Source: Streptomyces sp. (GTDB lineage Bacteria > Actinomycetota > Actinomycetes > Streptomycetales > Streptomycetaceae). Taken from it: 64,000 bases of DNA. Where the stretch lies: positions 1 through 64,000 of the forward strand of contig NZ_JAEKKT010000181.1 of assembly GCF_019510245.1 (NCBI RefSeq). Reading direction: 5' to 3'. The notes under the pieces were generated by a model. It did no database searches. It saw only the letters and a list, made by a program, of their open reading frames with translations, and had not been told where the DNA came from. The translations under genes were made by a program, and so were the position numbers. Below, in pieces: positions 41,008 to 50,050 of this stretch (positions within the stretch are counted from its first letter, which is position 1; each line of letters begins with the position of its first letter).

Positions 41008-42138
41008 ATGTCGATGATCCGCGACCTCCGAGCCGTGGTCCGCCCCTCCCGCCCCTCGCTGCGCAAGAGCCTGCGGCCGGAGAACGGCGCGTACGACACC
41101 ACCCGCGACCCCGGTACGCCCTCGGCCGTCGTCGACTGCGCCGTCTACCGCGACGGCGCCCGCGTCGAGACCGGCAAGCCGCTGACCCCGCACGAGGCGA
41201 TGCGGCTGGTGCGCCGCGACGGCGGGTTCGTCTGGATCGGCCTGCACGAGCCGACCGAGGCCGAATTCGCCGGTATCGCGAGCGAGTTCGGGCTCCACCC
41301 GCTGGCCGTGGAGGACGCCGTACAAGCCCACCAGCGCCCGAAGCTGGAGCGGTACGACGACTCCCTCTTCACCGTCTTCAAGACCATCCACTACGTCGAG
41401 CACGACCAGCTCACCGCCAACAGCGAGGTCGTGGAGACCGGCGAGGTCATGTGCTTCACCGGCCGGGACTTCTTCATCACCGTCCGGCACGGCGGCCAGG
41501 GCTCGCTGCGGGCGCTGCGGCACCGGCTCCAGGACGACCCCGAGCTGCTCGTCAAGGGCCCCTCGGCCGTGCTGCACGCCATCGCCGACCACGTCGTGGA
41601 CGGTTACGTCGCCGTCGCCGACGCGGTGCAGGACGACATCGACGAGGTGGAGACGGAGGTCTTCACCCCGGGCCGCAAGGGCGGTGTCTCCCGCGGTGTC
41701 GACTCGGCGCGGATCTACCAACTCAAGCGCGAGGTGCTGGAGTTCAAGCGTGCGGTCTCGCCGCTGCTGCGCCCCATGCAGCTGCTGAGCGAGCGGCCGA
41801 TGCGGCTGGTCGACCCCGACATCCAGAAGTACTTCCGGGACGTCGCCGACCACCTCGCCCGCGTCCAGGAGCAGGTCGTCGGCTTCGACGAACTCCTCAA
41901 CTCGATCCTCCAGGCCAACCTCGCACAGGCGTCCGTCGCGCAGAACGAGGACATGCGGAAGATCACGTCCTGGGCCGCGATCATCGCCGTACCGACGATG
42001 GTGTGCGGTGTGTACGGCATGAACTTCAAGTACATGCCGGAGCTGCACTGGCGGTACGGCTACCCGGTGATCATGGCCATCACCGGGGTGATCTGTCTCG
42101 GCATCCACCGCACGCTGAAGCGCAACGGCTGGCTCTAG
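41008..42138 (+). CDS. corA: CorA-family magnesium/cobalt transporter
   Basis: 376-aa membrane channel for Mg2+ (or Co2+). A large cytosolic N-terminal funnel domain is followed by two C-terminal TM helices with the signature YGMNF at 336-340. ATG 41008 follows GAAGGAG. Upstream is a long leader with possible short ORFs. The same region encodes an MgtE-N protein at 43.6 kb, as does the mycobacterial block (Rv1239c and Rv1232c). Confidence 0.93.
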   Translation: MSMIRDLRAVVRPSRPSLRKSLRPENGAYDTTRDPGTPSAVVDCAVYRDGARVETGKPLTPHEAMRLVRRDGGFVWIGLHEPTEAEFAGIASEFGLHPLAVEDAVQAHQRPKLERYDDSLFTVFKTIHYVEHDQLTANSEVVETGEVMCFTGRDFFITVRHGGQGSLRALRHRLQDDPELLVKGPSAVLHAIADHVVDGYVAVADAVQDDIDEVETEVFTPGRKGGVSRGVDSARIYQLKREVLEFKRAVSPLLRPMQLLSERPMRLVDPDIQKYFRDVADHLARVQEQVVGFDELLNSILQANLAQASVAQNEDMRKITSWAAIIAVPTMVCGVYGMNFKYMPELHWRYGYPVIMAITGVICLGIHRTLKRNGWL

Positions 42139-42147
42139 GCTGTCGCC

Positions 42148-42660
42148 ATGACAAGCGAGCTGCTCGACCAGGCCCTCGTCGAGGAGGCCACGAAGAAGTC
42201 CGGCCTCGTCTGGGTGCGGGGCGCCGGGGCGACGACGGCGCGTGCGGTGTGGCACGCGTGGGCCGACGGGGGTGTGTGCCTGGTCGGCGACGGGGCCGAG
42301 CAGCCGTTGGGTGAGCTGCCCGACGGGGGCTCGGCGGAGGTGACCGTCCGCAGCAAGGACAAGGGGGGCCGGCTGGTCACCTGGACGGCGACGGTCACGG
42401 AACTCGCGGCCGGCACCCCCGAGTGGGACACGGCGGTGGCGGAGCTGAAGGGCAAACGCCTCAACGCCCCCGACGGCGAGGCGATGACCGACCGCTGGGC
42501 CAGGGAGTGCAGGGTGCTGCGCCTGACCCCGACCGGGACGACATCGCCCCTTCCGGAGGGGAGCCTGGCGGCGCCGCCGCTCTCCTCCCCCGCCACCACC
42601 CGGCGCCCGGTCCCACCCGCCCTGCCACGGTTGCTTTCGAGACGCCGGAAATCCAAGTAG
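42148..42660 (+). CDS. Conserved hypothetical protein, possible FMN-binding split-barrel fold
   Basis: 170 aa. Residues 5-125 alternate beta-rich and charged segments (SGLVWVRG, VCLVGDGAE, AEVTVRSKDKGG) reminiscent of pyridoxamine-phosphate-oxidase-like split barrels; this is only a fold impression. The last 45 residues are Pro/Ser/Arg-rich. It starts 9 bases after the corA-like stop, so it is probably cotranscribed. No function assigned. Confidence 0.65.
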   Translation: MTSELLDQALVEEATKKSGLVWVRGAGATTARAVWHAWADGGVCLVGDGAEQPLGELPDGGSAEVTVRSKDKGGRLVTWTATVTELAAGTPEWDTAVAELKGKRLNAPDGEAMTDRWARECRVLRLTPTGTTSPLPEGSLAAPPLSSPATTRRPVPPALPRLLSRRRKSK

Positions 42661-42709
42661 CCCGCACCGGAGCCGGGTTCGGAGCCCCGCCGCGGGTCGG
42701 GGCGACCGG

Positions 42710-43435
42710 CTACGACGCCGGCAGCTGCTTCCCGTAGTCGACCGTCTCACCCTTCTCCGGTTCGACCACGCTGAAGTCCTTACCCCAGTCGGAGAAGGTG
42801 AGGGTGCCCGCGCCACCGCCGCGTTCCAGGCGGAGGGGGTACGGCTTGCCGTCCAGGGAGACGTCGAGGGTGCCGCCGGAACCGCCGTCGCCGGTGATGC
42901 GGATCGTGCGGGTACCCGACTGCTCGTGGTGACCGGCCGTCGAGAGCGAACCGTGCAGGGTCAGCAGGCCCGAGAGGAGGAGGTCCTTGTCCGTGAAGCC
43001 GCTGAACTTCTTGTACGCGGGATCCGTCCGCGGCACCTTGACGTACTTGCCGTCGAGCTTGGTCGCCGCGGTCGTGTCGCTGCCGTCGGCGTGGTTCCAG
43101 AAGCCTTCGTCGGCCTGCAGATACAGCGTGTCGCCGACCCTGAGGAGCTGGAACGTCGAGCCCTTCGAGGTGACCGACCCGGTCCCGCCCTCCTCGTTCA
43201 GGCGCATGTCCAGCTCGTACGTACGCCCGCTGGTGACCACCGTCCCCGCCAGCCGCACCGTCGCCACCGACGCCGCCGCCGCCCGCGTCCTCGACTGGAT
43301 GACGTCCGGCGCCAGCTTGCCCACCCCGTTCGTGCCGGCATCCGGGTCTTCGCTGCATCCGGTGAGGACGGCCAGTGCGCACACGGCGGTGACCAGTGCG
43401 GCGTGGCGGGTACGGCCCGGAGCGATCGCGGTCAC
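42710..43435 (-). CDS. Lipoprotein of LppX/LprG-like fold
   Basis: 241 aa. Signal peptide ends in lipobox LTGC; the mature part is a curved-beta-sheet type protein (TVRLAGTVVTSGRTYELDM, GSTFQLLRVGDTLYLQ) like the LppX/LprAFG or LolA families that carry lipids or sense the envelope. GTG 43435 with AAAGGTGG upstream is preferred over GTG 43447. It is convergent with the 170-aa gene and divergent from the MgtE-N gene. Confidence 0.78.
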   Translation of the reverse strand: MTAIAPGRTRHAALVTAVCALAVLTGCSEDPDAGTNGVGKLAPDVIQSRTRAAAASVATVRLAGTVVTSGRTYELDMRLNEEGGTGSVTSKGSTFQLLRVGDTLYLQADEGFWNHADGSDTTAATKLDGKYVKVPRTDPAYKKFSGFTDKDLLLSGLLTLHGSLSTAGHHEQSGTRTIRITGDGGSGGTLDVSLDGKPYPLRLERGGGAGTLTFSDWGKDFSVVEPEKGETVDYGKQLPAS

Positions 43436-43634
43436 GGACAGGGCCACCTTTCTGAGCGGTCCGGCAGGGCGTACCGCAGCGTACCGGTGCCCAAGCCGCC
43501 CGGCGGAGCCGGTCCGTCCGGACCGCCCACCAGGGCGTATCCGATCGGTACGGGCTAGCCTGAAGCCCACCGAGCGGGCAGAAGGGACCGAAAACCACGC
43601 AAGCAGTACCCCGGTAGGTAAAGGAAGCAACCCC

Positions 43635-44948
43635 ATGGCAGCCGGCGCTCCCCGCGTCTTCGTCTCGCACCTCGCCGGTGTCCCCGCCTTCGACCCGGCC
43701 GGCGACCAGGTGGGCCGGGTCCGGGACCTCGTCGTCATGCTGCGCGTCGGCCGCCGCCCGCCCCGGCTGCTCGGCCTGGTCGTCGAACTGTCCACCCGGC
43801 GCCGCGTCTTCCTGCCCATGACCCGCGTGACCGGCGTCGAGTCCGGCCAGGTCATCACCACCGGCGTGGTCAACGTCCGCCGCTTCGAGCAGCGCCCCAC
43901 CGAACGCCTGGTCTTCGGCGAACTCCTCGACCGCCGTGTCCGGCTGGTCGAGACCGGCGAGGAGGTCACCGTCCTCGACCTGGCCGTGCAGCAGCTGCCG
44001 GCCCGCCGGGACTGGGAGATCGACCGGGTCTTCGTCCGCAAGGGACGGACCGGAACCTTCCGGCGGTCCAGAGGAGAGACGCTCACCGTCGAGTGGTCGC
44101 AGGTCACCGGGTTCTCCCTGGAGGAGCACGGCCAGGGCGCCGAGAGCCTGCTCGCCACCTTCGAGCAGCTGCGCCCCGCCGACCTCGCCAACGTGCTGCA
44201 CCACCTCTCCCCCAAGCGCCGCGCCGAGGTGGCCGCGGCCCTCGACGACGACCGCCTGGCCGACGTCCTAGAGGAGCTCCCCGAGGACGACCAGATCGAG
44301 ATCCTCGGCAAGCTGAAGGAGGAGCGGGCCGCGGACATCCTGGAGGCCATGGACCCGGACGACGCGGCCGACCTGCTCGCCGAACTCCCCGAACAGGACA
44401 AGGAGCGGCTGCTGAGCCTCATGCAGCCGGCGGACGCGGCCGAGATGCGGCGCCTGATGTCGTACGAGGAGCACACGGCGGGCGGTCTGATGACCACCGA
44501 GCCGATCGTCCTGCGGCCCGACGCGACCGTCGCCGACGCCCTCGCCCGGGTCCGCAACCCCGACCTCTCCCCGGCCCTCGCCGCCCAGGTCTACGTGTGC
44601 CGGCCGCCCGACGAGACCCCCACCGGGAAGTACCTGGGCACCGTGCACTTCCAGCGGCTGCTGCGCGATCCCCCCTACACCCTGGTCAGTTCGCTGGTCG
44701 CCGACGACGACCTGCAACCCCTCGCCCCCGACGCCACGCTCCCGGTCATCGCCGGGTTCTTCGCCACGTACGACATGGTCGCGGCGCCCGTGGTGGACGA
44801 GGCGGGCTCGCTGGTCGGCGCGGTGACCGTGGACGACGTCCTCGACCACATGCTGCCGGAGGACTGGCGGGAGACCGAGTTCCATCTGGAGGAAGGGGAC
44901 CAGCCGGAGCAGACGGCGGAGAAGGGGGCGGGGATCCATGGCGCCTGA
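43635..44948 (+). CDS. MgtE N-domain/CBS protein with PRC-barrel, lacking a transporter domain
   Basis: 437 aa, soluble. N-terminal PRC-barrel-like part (about 1-140), MgtE-N helical superhelix (about 155-260, repeated LxxLxxEExAxILEAMDPDD pattern) and a CBS pair (about 265-415; TAGGLMTTEPIVL). In true MgtE channels this cytosolic Mg2+ sensor gates a C-terminal TM pore; here the pore is absent and the next gene encodes the TM protein DUF1003, overlapped by 11 bp. Likely a Mg2+-sensing regulator. ATG 43635 is preceded by AAGGAAG; the open frame extends upstream but antisense to the lipoprotein gene. Confidence 0.87.
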   Translation: MAAGAPRVFVSHLAGVPAFDPAGDQVGRVRDLVVMLRVGRRPPRLLGLVVELSTRRRVFLPMTRVTGVESGQVITTGVVNVRRFEQRPTERLVFGELLDRRVRLVETGEEVTVLDLAVQQLPARRDWEIDRVFVRKGRTGTFRRSRGETLTVEWSQVTGFSLEEHGQGAESLLATFEQLRPADLANVLHHLSPKRRAEVAAALDDDRLADVLEELPEDDQIEILGKLKEERAADILEAMDPDDAADLLAELPEQDKERLLSLMQPADAAEMRRLMSYEEHTAGGLMTTEPIVLRPDATVADALARVRNPDLSPALAAQVYVCRPPDETPTGKYLGTVHFQRLLRDPPYTLVSSLVADDDLQPLAPDATLPVIAGFFATYDMVAAPVVDEAGSLVGAVTVDDVLDHMLPEDWRETEFHLEEGDQPEQTAEKGAGIHGA

Positions 44949-45534
44949 GCGTGAGAGCACCCGCGAGCGGACGCCGTCCGGCGCCACCGCCGCCGGCCGG
45001 TCGCGCGGTCACCGCCTGGACCAGCCGCGCGCACCGCGGCGCAGGCTGCTGCCCGAGTGGGACCCGGAGGCCTTCGGACGGCTCTCCGAGCGCATCGCCC
45101 GCTTCCTGGGCACCGGGCGGTTCATCGTCTGGATGACGTTCGTGATCATCCTCTGGGTGCTGTGGAACATCGCGGCACCCGGACGGCTCCGCTTCGACGA
45201 GTACCCGTTCATCTTCCTGACCCTGGCCCTGTCCCTGCAGGCCTCCTACGCGGCCCCGCTGATCCTGCTCGCGCAGAACAGGCAGGACGACCGCGACCGG
45301 GTCAACCTCGAACAGGACCGCAAGCAGAACGAGCGGTCCATCGCCGACACCGAGTACCTCACCCGGGAGATCGCCGCCCTGCGCATGGGCCTGGGCGAGG
45401 TGGCGACCCGGGACTGGATCCGCTCCGAACTCCAGGACCTGCTGAAGGAGATGGACGAGCGGCGGGACGGGCATCACGAACATGCCGTATTCCCGGCAGA
45501 ACGGTCGGCGAGGCGTGACGTAGACGACCGCTGA
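44938..45534 (+). CDS. DUF1003 membrane protein
   Basis: 198 aa: basic Arg-rich N-terminus, two TM helices (about 61-110; FIVWMTFVIILWVLWN, FIFLTLALSLQASYAAP) and a long coiled-coil-like C-terminal helix with QNRQDDRDR, the DUF1003 signature. It overlaps the end of the MgtE-N gene by 11 bp and is followed 43 bp later by mrp. The pair may act together in magnesium homeostasis; inference from overlap. Confidence 0.87.
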   Translation: MAPERESTRERTPSGATAAGRSRGHRLDQPRAPRRRLLPEWDPEAFGRLSERIARFLGTGRFIVWMTFVIILWVLWNIAAPGRLRFDEYPFIFLTLALSLQASYAAPLILLAQNRQDDRDRVNLEQDRKQNERSIADTEYLTREIAALRMGLGEVATRDWIRSELQDLLKEMDERRDGHHEHAVFPAERSARRDVDDR

Positions 45535-45577
45535 GGGGCGTTATAGGGGCCCCGCGCCGCGCCGTACCATCGGGGGT

Positions 45578-46711
45578 ATGGCTAGCGAAGACGCGGTGCG
45601 CGAGGCACTGGCGACGGTGAACGACCCGGAGATCAACCGACCCATCACCGAACTGGGGATGGTCAAATCGGTGGTGATCGGGGAGGACGGCGCGGTCGCG
45701 GTCACCGTGTACCTGACGGTCTCCGGCTGCCCCATGCGGGACACGATCACCCAGCGCGTCACCGAGGCGGTCTCCCGGGTCGAGGGCGTCACCCGGGTCG
45801 ACGTCACCCTGGACGTGATGAGCGACGAGCAGCGCAAGGAGCTGGCCTCCGCCCTGCGCGGCGGCCAGGCCGAGCGCGAGGTGCCCTTCGCCAAGCCCGG
45901 CAGCCTCACCCGCGTCTACGCGGTCGCCTCCGGCAAGGGCGGCGTCGGCAAGTCGTCGGTCACGGTCAACCTGGCCGCCGCGATGGCCGCCGACGGCCTG
46001 AAGGTGGGCGTGGTCGACGCGGACATCTACGGCCACTCCGTCCCGCGCATGCTCGGCGCGGACGGCCGCCCGACCCAGGTCGAGAACATGATCATGCCGC
46101 CGTCGGCCAACGGCGTGAAGGTCATCTCCATCGGCATGTTCACCCCGGGCAACGCCCCGGTCGTCTGGCGCGGCCCGATGCTGCACCGCGCCCTCCAGCA
46201 GTTCCTCGCGGACGTCTACTGGGGCGACCTGGACGTCCTCCTCCTCGACCTCCCCCCCGGCACCGGTGACATCGCCATCTCGGTCGCCCAGCTGGTCCCG
46301 AACGCCGAGATCCTGGTCGTGACGACGCCTCAGCAGGCCGCTGCGGAGGTCGCGGAGCGGGCGGGCTCGATCGCGGTCCAGACCCACCAGAAGATCGTCG
46401 GCGTCGTCGAGAACATGTCCGGCCTGCCCTGCCCGCACTGCGGCGAGATGGTCGACGTCTTCGGCACGGGCGGCGGCCAGACGGTCGCCGACGGCCTGAC
46501 CCGCACGACGGGCGCGACGGTGCCGGTCCTGGGTTCGATCCCGATCGACGTCCGCCTCCGCGAGGGCGGCGACGAGGGCAAGCCGGTCGTCCTGACGGAC
46601 CCGGACAGCCCGGCGGGCGCGGCCCTGCGCGGCATCGCCGGCAAGCTCGGCGGCAGGCAGCGCGGCCTCTCGGGCATGTCCCTGGGCATCACGCCGCGCA
46701 ACAAGTTCTAA
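45578..46711 (+). CDS. mrp: Mrp/NBP35-family iron-sulfur cluster carrier ATPase
   Basis: 377 aa. N-terminal MIP18/DUF59 domain (about 1-85), then a deviant Walker A SGKGGVGKSS (118-127) of the MinD/Mrp class and the paired cysteines CPHC near 285 that bind a bridging Fe-S cluster. It loads Fe-S clusters onto apo-proteins in the cytoplasm. ATG 45578. Conserved neighbour of MgtE-N and tatB in actinobacteria (Rv1229c). A strong terminator follows. Confidence 0.93.
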   Translation: MASEDAVREALATVNDPEINRPITELGMVKSVVIGEDGAVAVTVYLTVSGCPMRDTITQRVTEAVSRVEGVTRVDVTLDVMSDEQRKELASALRGGQAEREVPFAKPGSLTRVYAVASGKGGVGKSSVTVNLAAAMAADGLKVGVVDADIYGHSVPRMLGADGRPTQVENMIMPPSANGVKVISIGMFTPGNAPVVWRGPMLHRALQQFLADVYWGDLDVLLLDLPPGTGDIAISVAQLVPNAEILVVTTPQQAAAEVAERAGSIAVQTHQKIVGVVENMSGLPCPHCGEMVDVFGTGGGQTVADGLTRTTGATVPVLGSIPIDVRLREGGDEGKPVVLTDPDSPAGAALRGIAGKLGGRQRGLSGMSLGITPRNKF

Positions 46712-46725
46712 GGGGCACCTGCAGC

Positions 46726-46800
46726 GCCCCGTCAGGGGCGCTGGGCTGTTTTCGATATGCGGCTCCGCCGCGTGGGCGCGACAAGCCACCACGCACCCGC
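46726..46800. repeat. Dispersed intergenic repeat, copy C
   Basis: Partial copy: caggggcgctggg, then a diverged centre, then cgcgacaagccaccacgca. Its ends match copy B. Located between mrp and its terminator. Confidence 0.6.
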
Positions 46801-46830
46801 GGTCGCGCAACCACCACACCCCCTACGGCG

Positions 46831-46860
46831 AAGGGGCGCCAGACCACCGGCGCCCCTTTT
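46831..46860. terminator. Rho-independent terminator after mrp
   Basis: Arms aaggggcgcc (46831-46840) and ggcgcccctt (46849-46858) with an 8-base loop and a short T run (ttttc). Positioned to end mrp and, on the other strand, the convergent gene at 46862. Confidence 0.88.
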
Positions 46861-46861
46861 C

Positions 46862-47533
46862 TCATGCGTACGCGGCAACGTCCTTGATCACCGCGAACCC
46901 CAGCCCGTAGGCCGACATCCCCCGCCCGTACGCCCCGAGGTGCACGCCCCCCTCCGTGGACCCGGCGAGCACCCACCCGAACTCCGACTCCCGGTAGTGG
47001 AACGGCGTCGCCACCCCGTCCACCGGCAGCGACAGCGTCGACCACTCCGGCCCGGTCAGCTCGTCGGCCAGCTCCCACGCCGTCTCGGTCTGCTGCTCCA
47101 GCCAGTCGTCCCGCAGGCTGTGGTCCATCTGCCCCGGCCAGGTGAAGGACAGCAGCCCGACCCCGGCCAGCCACGCGGCGGACGACACCGACGTGGCCTC
47201 CAGCAGCCCGGTACCGTCGGCGCTCCGCCGGGACGGACTCGCCGCGACGGTCACGACGACCGCGAACTTCTCCCGCGGCTCACCGGCGGACGCGGCGAGA
47301 TGCTCGTTCCGCACCGACGGCTCGTCGCCGTGCCCGATCGACCCGTGCTCCACCGCACCGTCGGCCGCCGTACCCACCTGCATCAGCCAGCGCGGCCCCG
47401 TGAACGCCTCGTCGAGGCCGTACCAGGGGAAGGGCGCCTCCAGGTAGCCGTCGACCGTGCGGCGGGCTGAGGGGGCCTGCTGCACGCCCTCCGCGGCCGG
47501 CGCCTGTCCGTCCACCCGACTTGTCGTCTCCAT
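46862..47533 (-). CDS. Conserved hypothetical protein
   Basis: 223 aa, soluble, no signal peptide or TM helix. Trp-rich and acidic with a Gly-rich C-terminal motif (LGAYGRGMSAYGLGFAVIKD). No domain recognised. The start at ATG 47533 is supported by an open frame only. It probably has its own transcript between mrp and tatB on the minus strand. Confidence 0.7.
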   Translation of the reverse strand: METTSRVDGQAPAAEGVQQAPSARRTVDGYLEAPFPWYGLDEAFTGPRWLMQVGTAADGAVEHGSIGHGDEPSVRNEHLAASAGEPREKFAVVVTVAASPSRRSADGTGLLEATSVSSAAWLAGVGLLSFTWPGQMDHSLRDDWLEQQTETAWELADELTGPEWSTLSLPVDGVATPFHYRESEFGWVLAGSTEGGVHLGAYGRGMSAYGLGFAVIKDVAAYA

Positions 47534-47703
47534 CTGCCCGGACGCCTCCTAGCTCTCGTCGGTCCGGGGCGGCCCGCCCCCCTTCGGGCGCACTCGTCCG
47601 GTCCGCACAACAACTCGGCAGCATATCGACACCGCTGGGACCAGCCGCGAAAGCGCCCGGTGCGTGGGTCGTACGGGCGGCTGGTTCGGGCCCTAAGAGA
47701 CGA

Positions 47704-47750
47704 ATGAGCGGCGCACACGCGGTATGAAACGCGTCACGTGCGCCGCTCAT
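47704..47750. terminator. Long hairpin terminator after tatB
   Basis: Perfect 13-bp arms atgagcggcgcac (47704-47716) and gtgcgccgctcat (47738-47750), with a secondary acgcg/cgcgt stem inside the loop; 21 bases downstream of the tatB stop. Confidence 0.82.
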
Positions 47751-47771
47751 GCGCGGGTCGGTGATCCGAAC

Positions 47772-48218
47772 TCAGGTGGCGTCCGCGTCGTAGGGCGGAC
47801 GGTCGTCCTTGCCCGGGTCCTCCGGCTTCTTGGTCATGTCGATCCGGCCGCTCCCCGACGAACCGCTCCCGGCGGACGACGACGAGGAGTCGGTGTCGCG
47901 GCTGTGCACCGCGTCCGTCACCTCGGCCATCTCCTTCTTCAGGTCGAAGCCGTTGCGGATCTCCTTCAGCCCCAGCTCGTCGCTGTCCAGGTGCTTGCGG
48001 ATGAAGGTCTTCGGGTTGAGGTCCTCCAGCTCGAAGTCCTTGAACTCCGGGCCGAGTTCCTGCCGGATGTCTTCCTTGGCGCTCTCCGAGAACTCCCGGA
48101 TCTTGCGGATGGTCCGCATGACGTCCTGGATGACCTTCGGGAGCTTGTCCGGACCGAAGACGAGCACGGCGAGCACAATGATCGTCACCAGCTCGAGTGG
48201 TCCTATGTCATTGAACAC
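47772..48218 (-). CDS. tatB: TatB, twin-arginine translocase subunit
   Basis: 148 aa. N-terminal TM helix (LELVTIIVLAVLVFGPDKLP) with the conserved Gly-Pro hinge, an amphipathic helix (KVIQDVMRTIRKIREF), then a disordered acidic/Ser-rich tail. This is the receptor subunit that, with TatC, recognises folded Tat substrates. Separate sequence features from TatA: long amphipathic region and tail. It follows the damaged protease gene and precedes a strong terminator; matches Rv1224 in the conserved sigE-tatB block. Confidence 0.9.
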   Translation of the reverse strand: MFNDIGPLELVTIIVLAVLVFGPDKLPKVIQDVMRTIRKIREFSESAKEDIRQELGPEFKDFELEDLNPKTFIRKHLDSDELGLKEIRNGFDLKKEMAEVTDAVHSRDTDSSSSSAGSGSSGSGRIDMTKKPEDPGKDDRPPYDADAT

Positions 48219-48419
48219 CTGAAGCTCCTTGCGATGTCCTCGGTCCTCGGCCCTCCGGTCGCTGTTGCGGGTGTTCCGTGGTCCGGGCCGGGTCCACGGT
48301 ACCCGGCGGACCTGTCCGACCGGTACTGCCCCGAGGTGTCCGACTGCGTGTGTACGACCGGTTTTCCGGGTTGTTTGCCTAGTCGGGGCACGAGCGGGGC
48401 ACTGCCTGTGACGTTTCTG

Positions 48420-48950
48420 TCAGTTCCTGTCCGCGACGTCGGGGCGGCCGTGGGGGCCGACGAGCGGCAACGGGTTGAGGTCCTGCACGCCGTGCACCTG
48501 GACGACGGCGAGGTCGTAGCCGGTGTCCCGGCCGACGACGGTCGCCCGGGCGGTGGCTCCGCTGCTGAACGTCACGGTGATGCGGCCGCCCGCGGCGACG
48601 ACGTGGTCGTTGGTGAGGATGCGCCCACGGGTGTCGAGGATGAAGCCGGTGCCGGTGGCCTGCTCGCCGGTGCCGGTGACATGCAGGGTGACGACGCTGG
48701 GCAGCGCCCGCGCGGCGATCCCGGCGGCATTGCCCGGCGGGCGTCCGGGCGGCGGGCCCGGCCGGGGCGGACCGGGGTGGACCGGATCCGGCTGGGCCAG
48801 CTGTACGGCCTGCAGACCGCCGGTGCGCTCCAGACAGCCGCCGATCAGCCCGCCGGCCGCGGCGGAGACCACGGAGAGCACCAGTGCCCCCACGGCGAAC
48901 GTCCACCGGCTCCGCGACCGCCGCCGTGCCGCTGGTATCCCCTCGTCCAT
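48420..48950 (-). pseudogene. HtrA/DegP-like serine protease, truncated before the catalytic Ser
   Basis: 176 aa. A TM anchor (about 16-38) and Pro-rich linker lead into the trypsin-like fold: TNDHVV with His116 and GYDLAVVQV with Asp146. The frame then ends 30 residues later at LNPLPLVGP..., with no GNSGGP motif and no PDZ domain in any frame before tatB. A functional HtrA is about twice as long, so this copy should be inactive. GAGGAG precedes the ATG. Counterpart of Rv1223 beside the sigma/anti-sigma genes. A deletion or an assembly gap is the simplest reading. Confidence 0.8.
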
Positions 48951-49106
48951 GGTCTCCTCGCGGGCTCACCGCGGGCCGTGCACGGGCGGGCTCGCGGAAG
49001 GTCGGCTCCGTGCTCGCAGCGGTGCCACGGGCATGGCTGGTTCACAGGATTCAACCAGGTTCGCAAGCAGCCGCGCAGGATCGTTCAGCAGATGGGCGGC
49101 GATCGG

Positions 49107-50050
49107 TCAGTGGGCCGCGCGGGAGGAACGGGACGGGGAGGGTGCGGAGGTGGTGTCGGGGACGGGTGCGGCGAGCAGGCTGGTGGCGGCCGCCTCGGGA
49201 ACGGTGGTCCACGAGGTGAGGGCGAACGGCGGGTTGGTGCTCAGCGGTCGTATCAGCGGGGAGACTGCGGCCGCGCCGGCCATCACCGGTGCGGTCAGTT
49301 CACTCAGCGTCTGCTGCGCGGTGGCCGGGGAGGGCACTCCGGGCAGCAGCGGTGCGGACACCGAGGTGGGCACGGCGGGAGTGGAGCCGAGCAGCGCGCC
49401 GGACGACAGCAGCGGGGTGAGCAGGCGGCGCCGCTGCTGGTCGGCGGCCCCGGTGGTGCCCGAGCCCGCCGTGCCTGCCGGGGCGACGCTGCCGCCGCCG
49501 GTGCCGGTGCGGGCGTCGGCGGCCGTGGTGCCGGGGAGGCCCGCGGTCACCCCGCCGAGGGCGACGGCGGCGAGCGATACCGCGCCGGCGGCCACGAACG
49601 CGAACCGCATGGAGCGCGAGGCGGAGCGGTCGCCGTCCGGGCGGCCGACGGGGTGGATGCGGAAGCCCCGGCCGGCGGCCGCGGCCGGGTCGTGCGGGCG
49701 GGCCGGGACGTAACCGAACTCGAAGCGGTCGTCCCGGCTCGTCCCGAAGACCCCGCCGCCGGATCTGCGTCCCGAGGGATCTCCCCCGCCGAACGGCGAG
49801 CCGCCGCCGTCCTGGTCGCCGCCCGCGGGCAGCCCCTGGAGGCGGGTGGCGGAGCGGCCGCCGCGAAGACGTTCTTCAGGGCGCGCTGGGCGTCCGCCTC
49901 GGCCTTGCACCGGGCGCAGGTCGCCAGGTGGGCCAGGACGCGCTCACGCGTCTCATGACCGAGCTCTCCGTCCACCAGGGCGGAGAGTCGGTCTCCCAGG
50001 TGCTGTTCCGCGAGCTGCCGCTCGGCCGGTTTCGGTCGTGATCCACTCAC
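49107..50050 (-). pseudogene. RseA-type zinc anti-sigma factor, frameshifted
   Basis: The N-terminal half (from GTG 50050) has a ZAS zinc motif HLATCARC: His41, Cys45, Cys48, which normally binds the ECF sigma factor. The frame then runs to an early stop at 49547 (167 aa). The C-terminal half, with ATRLQGLPAGG, a TM helix (RFAFVAAGAVSLAAVALGG) and an extracytoplasmic domain, lies in another frame ending at 49107. The two join if one base (or 3n+1) is restored near 49840-49860. The GTGA overlap with the sigma stop is intact. Predicted effect: soluble ZAS domain without membrane anchor. Confidence 0.8.
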
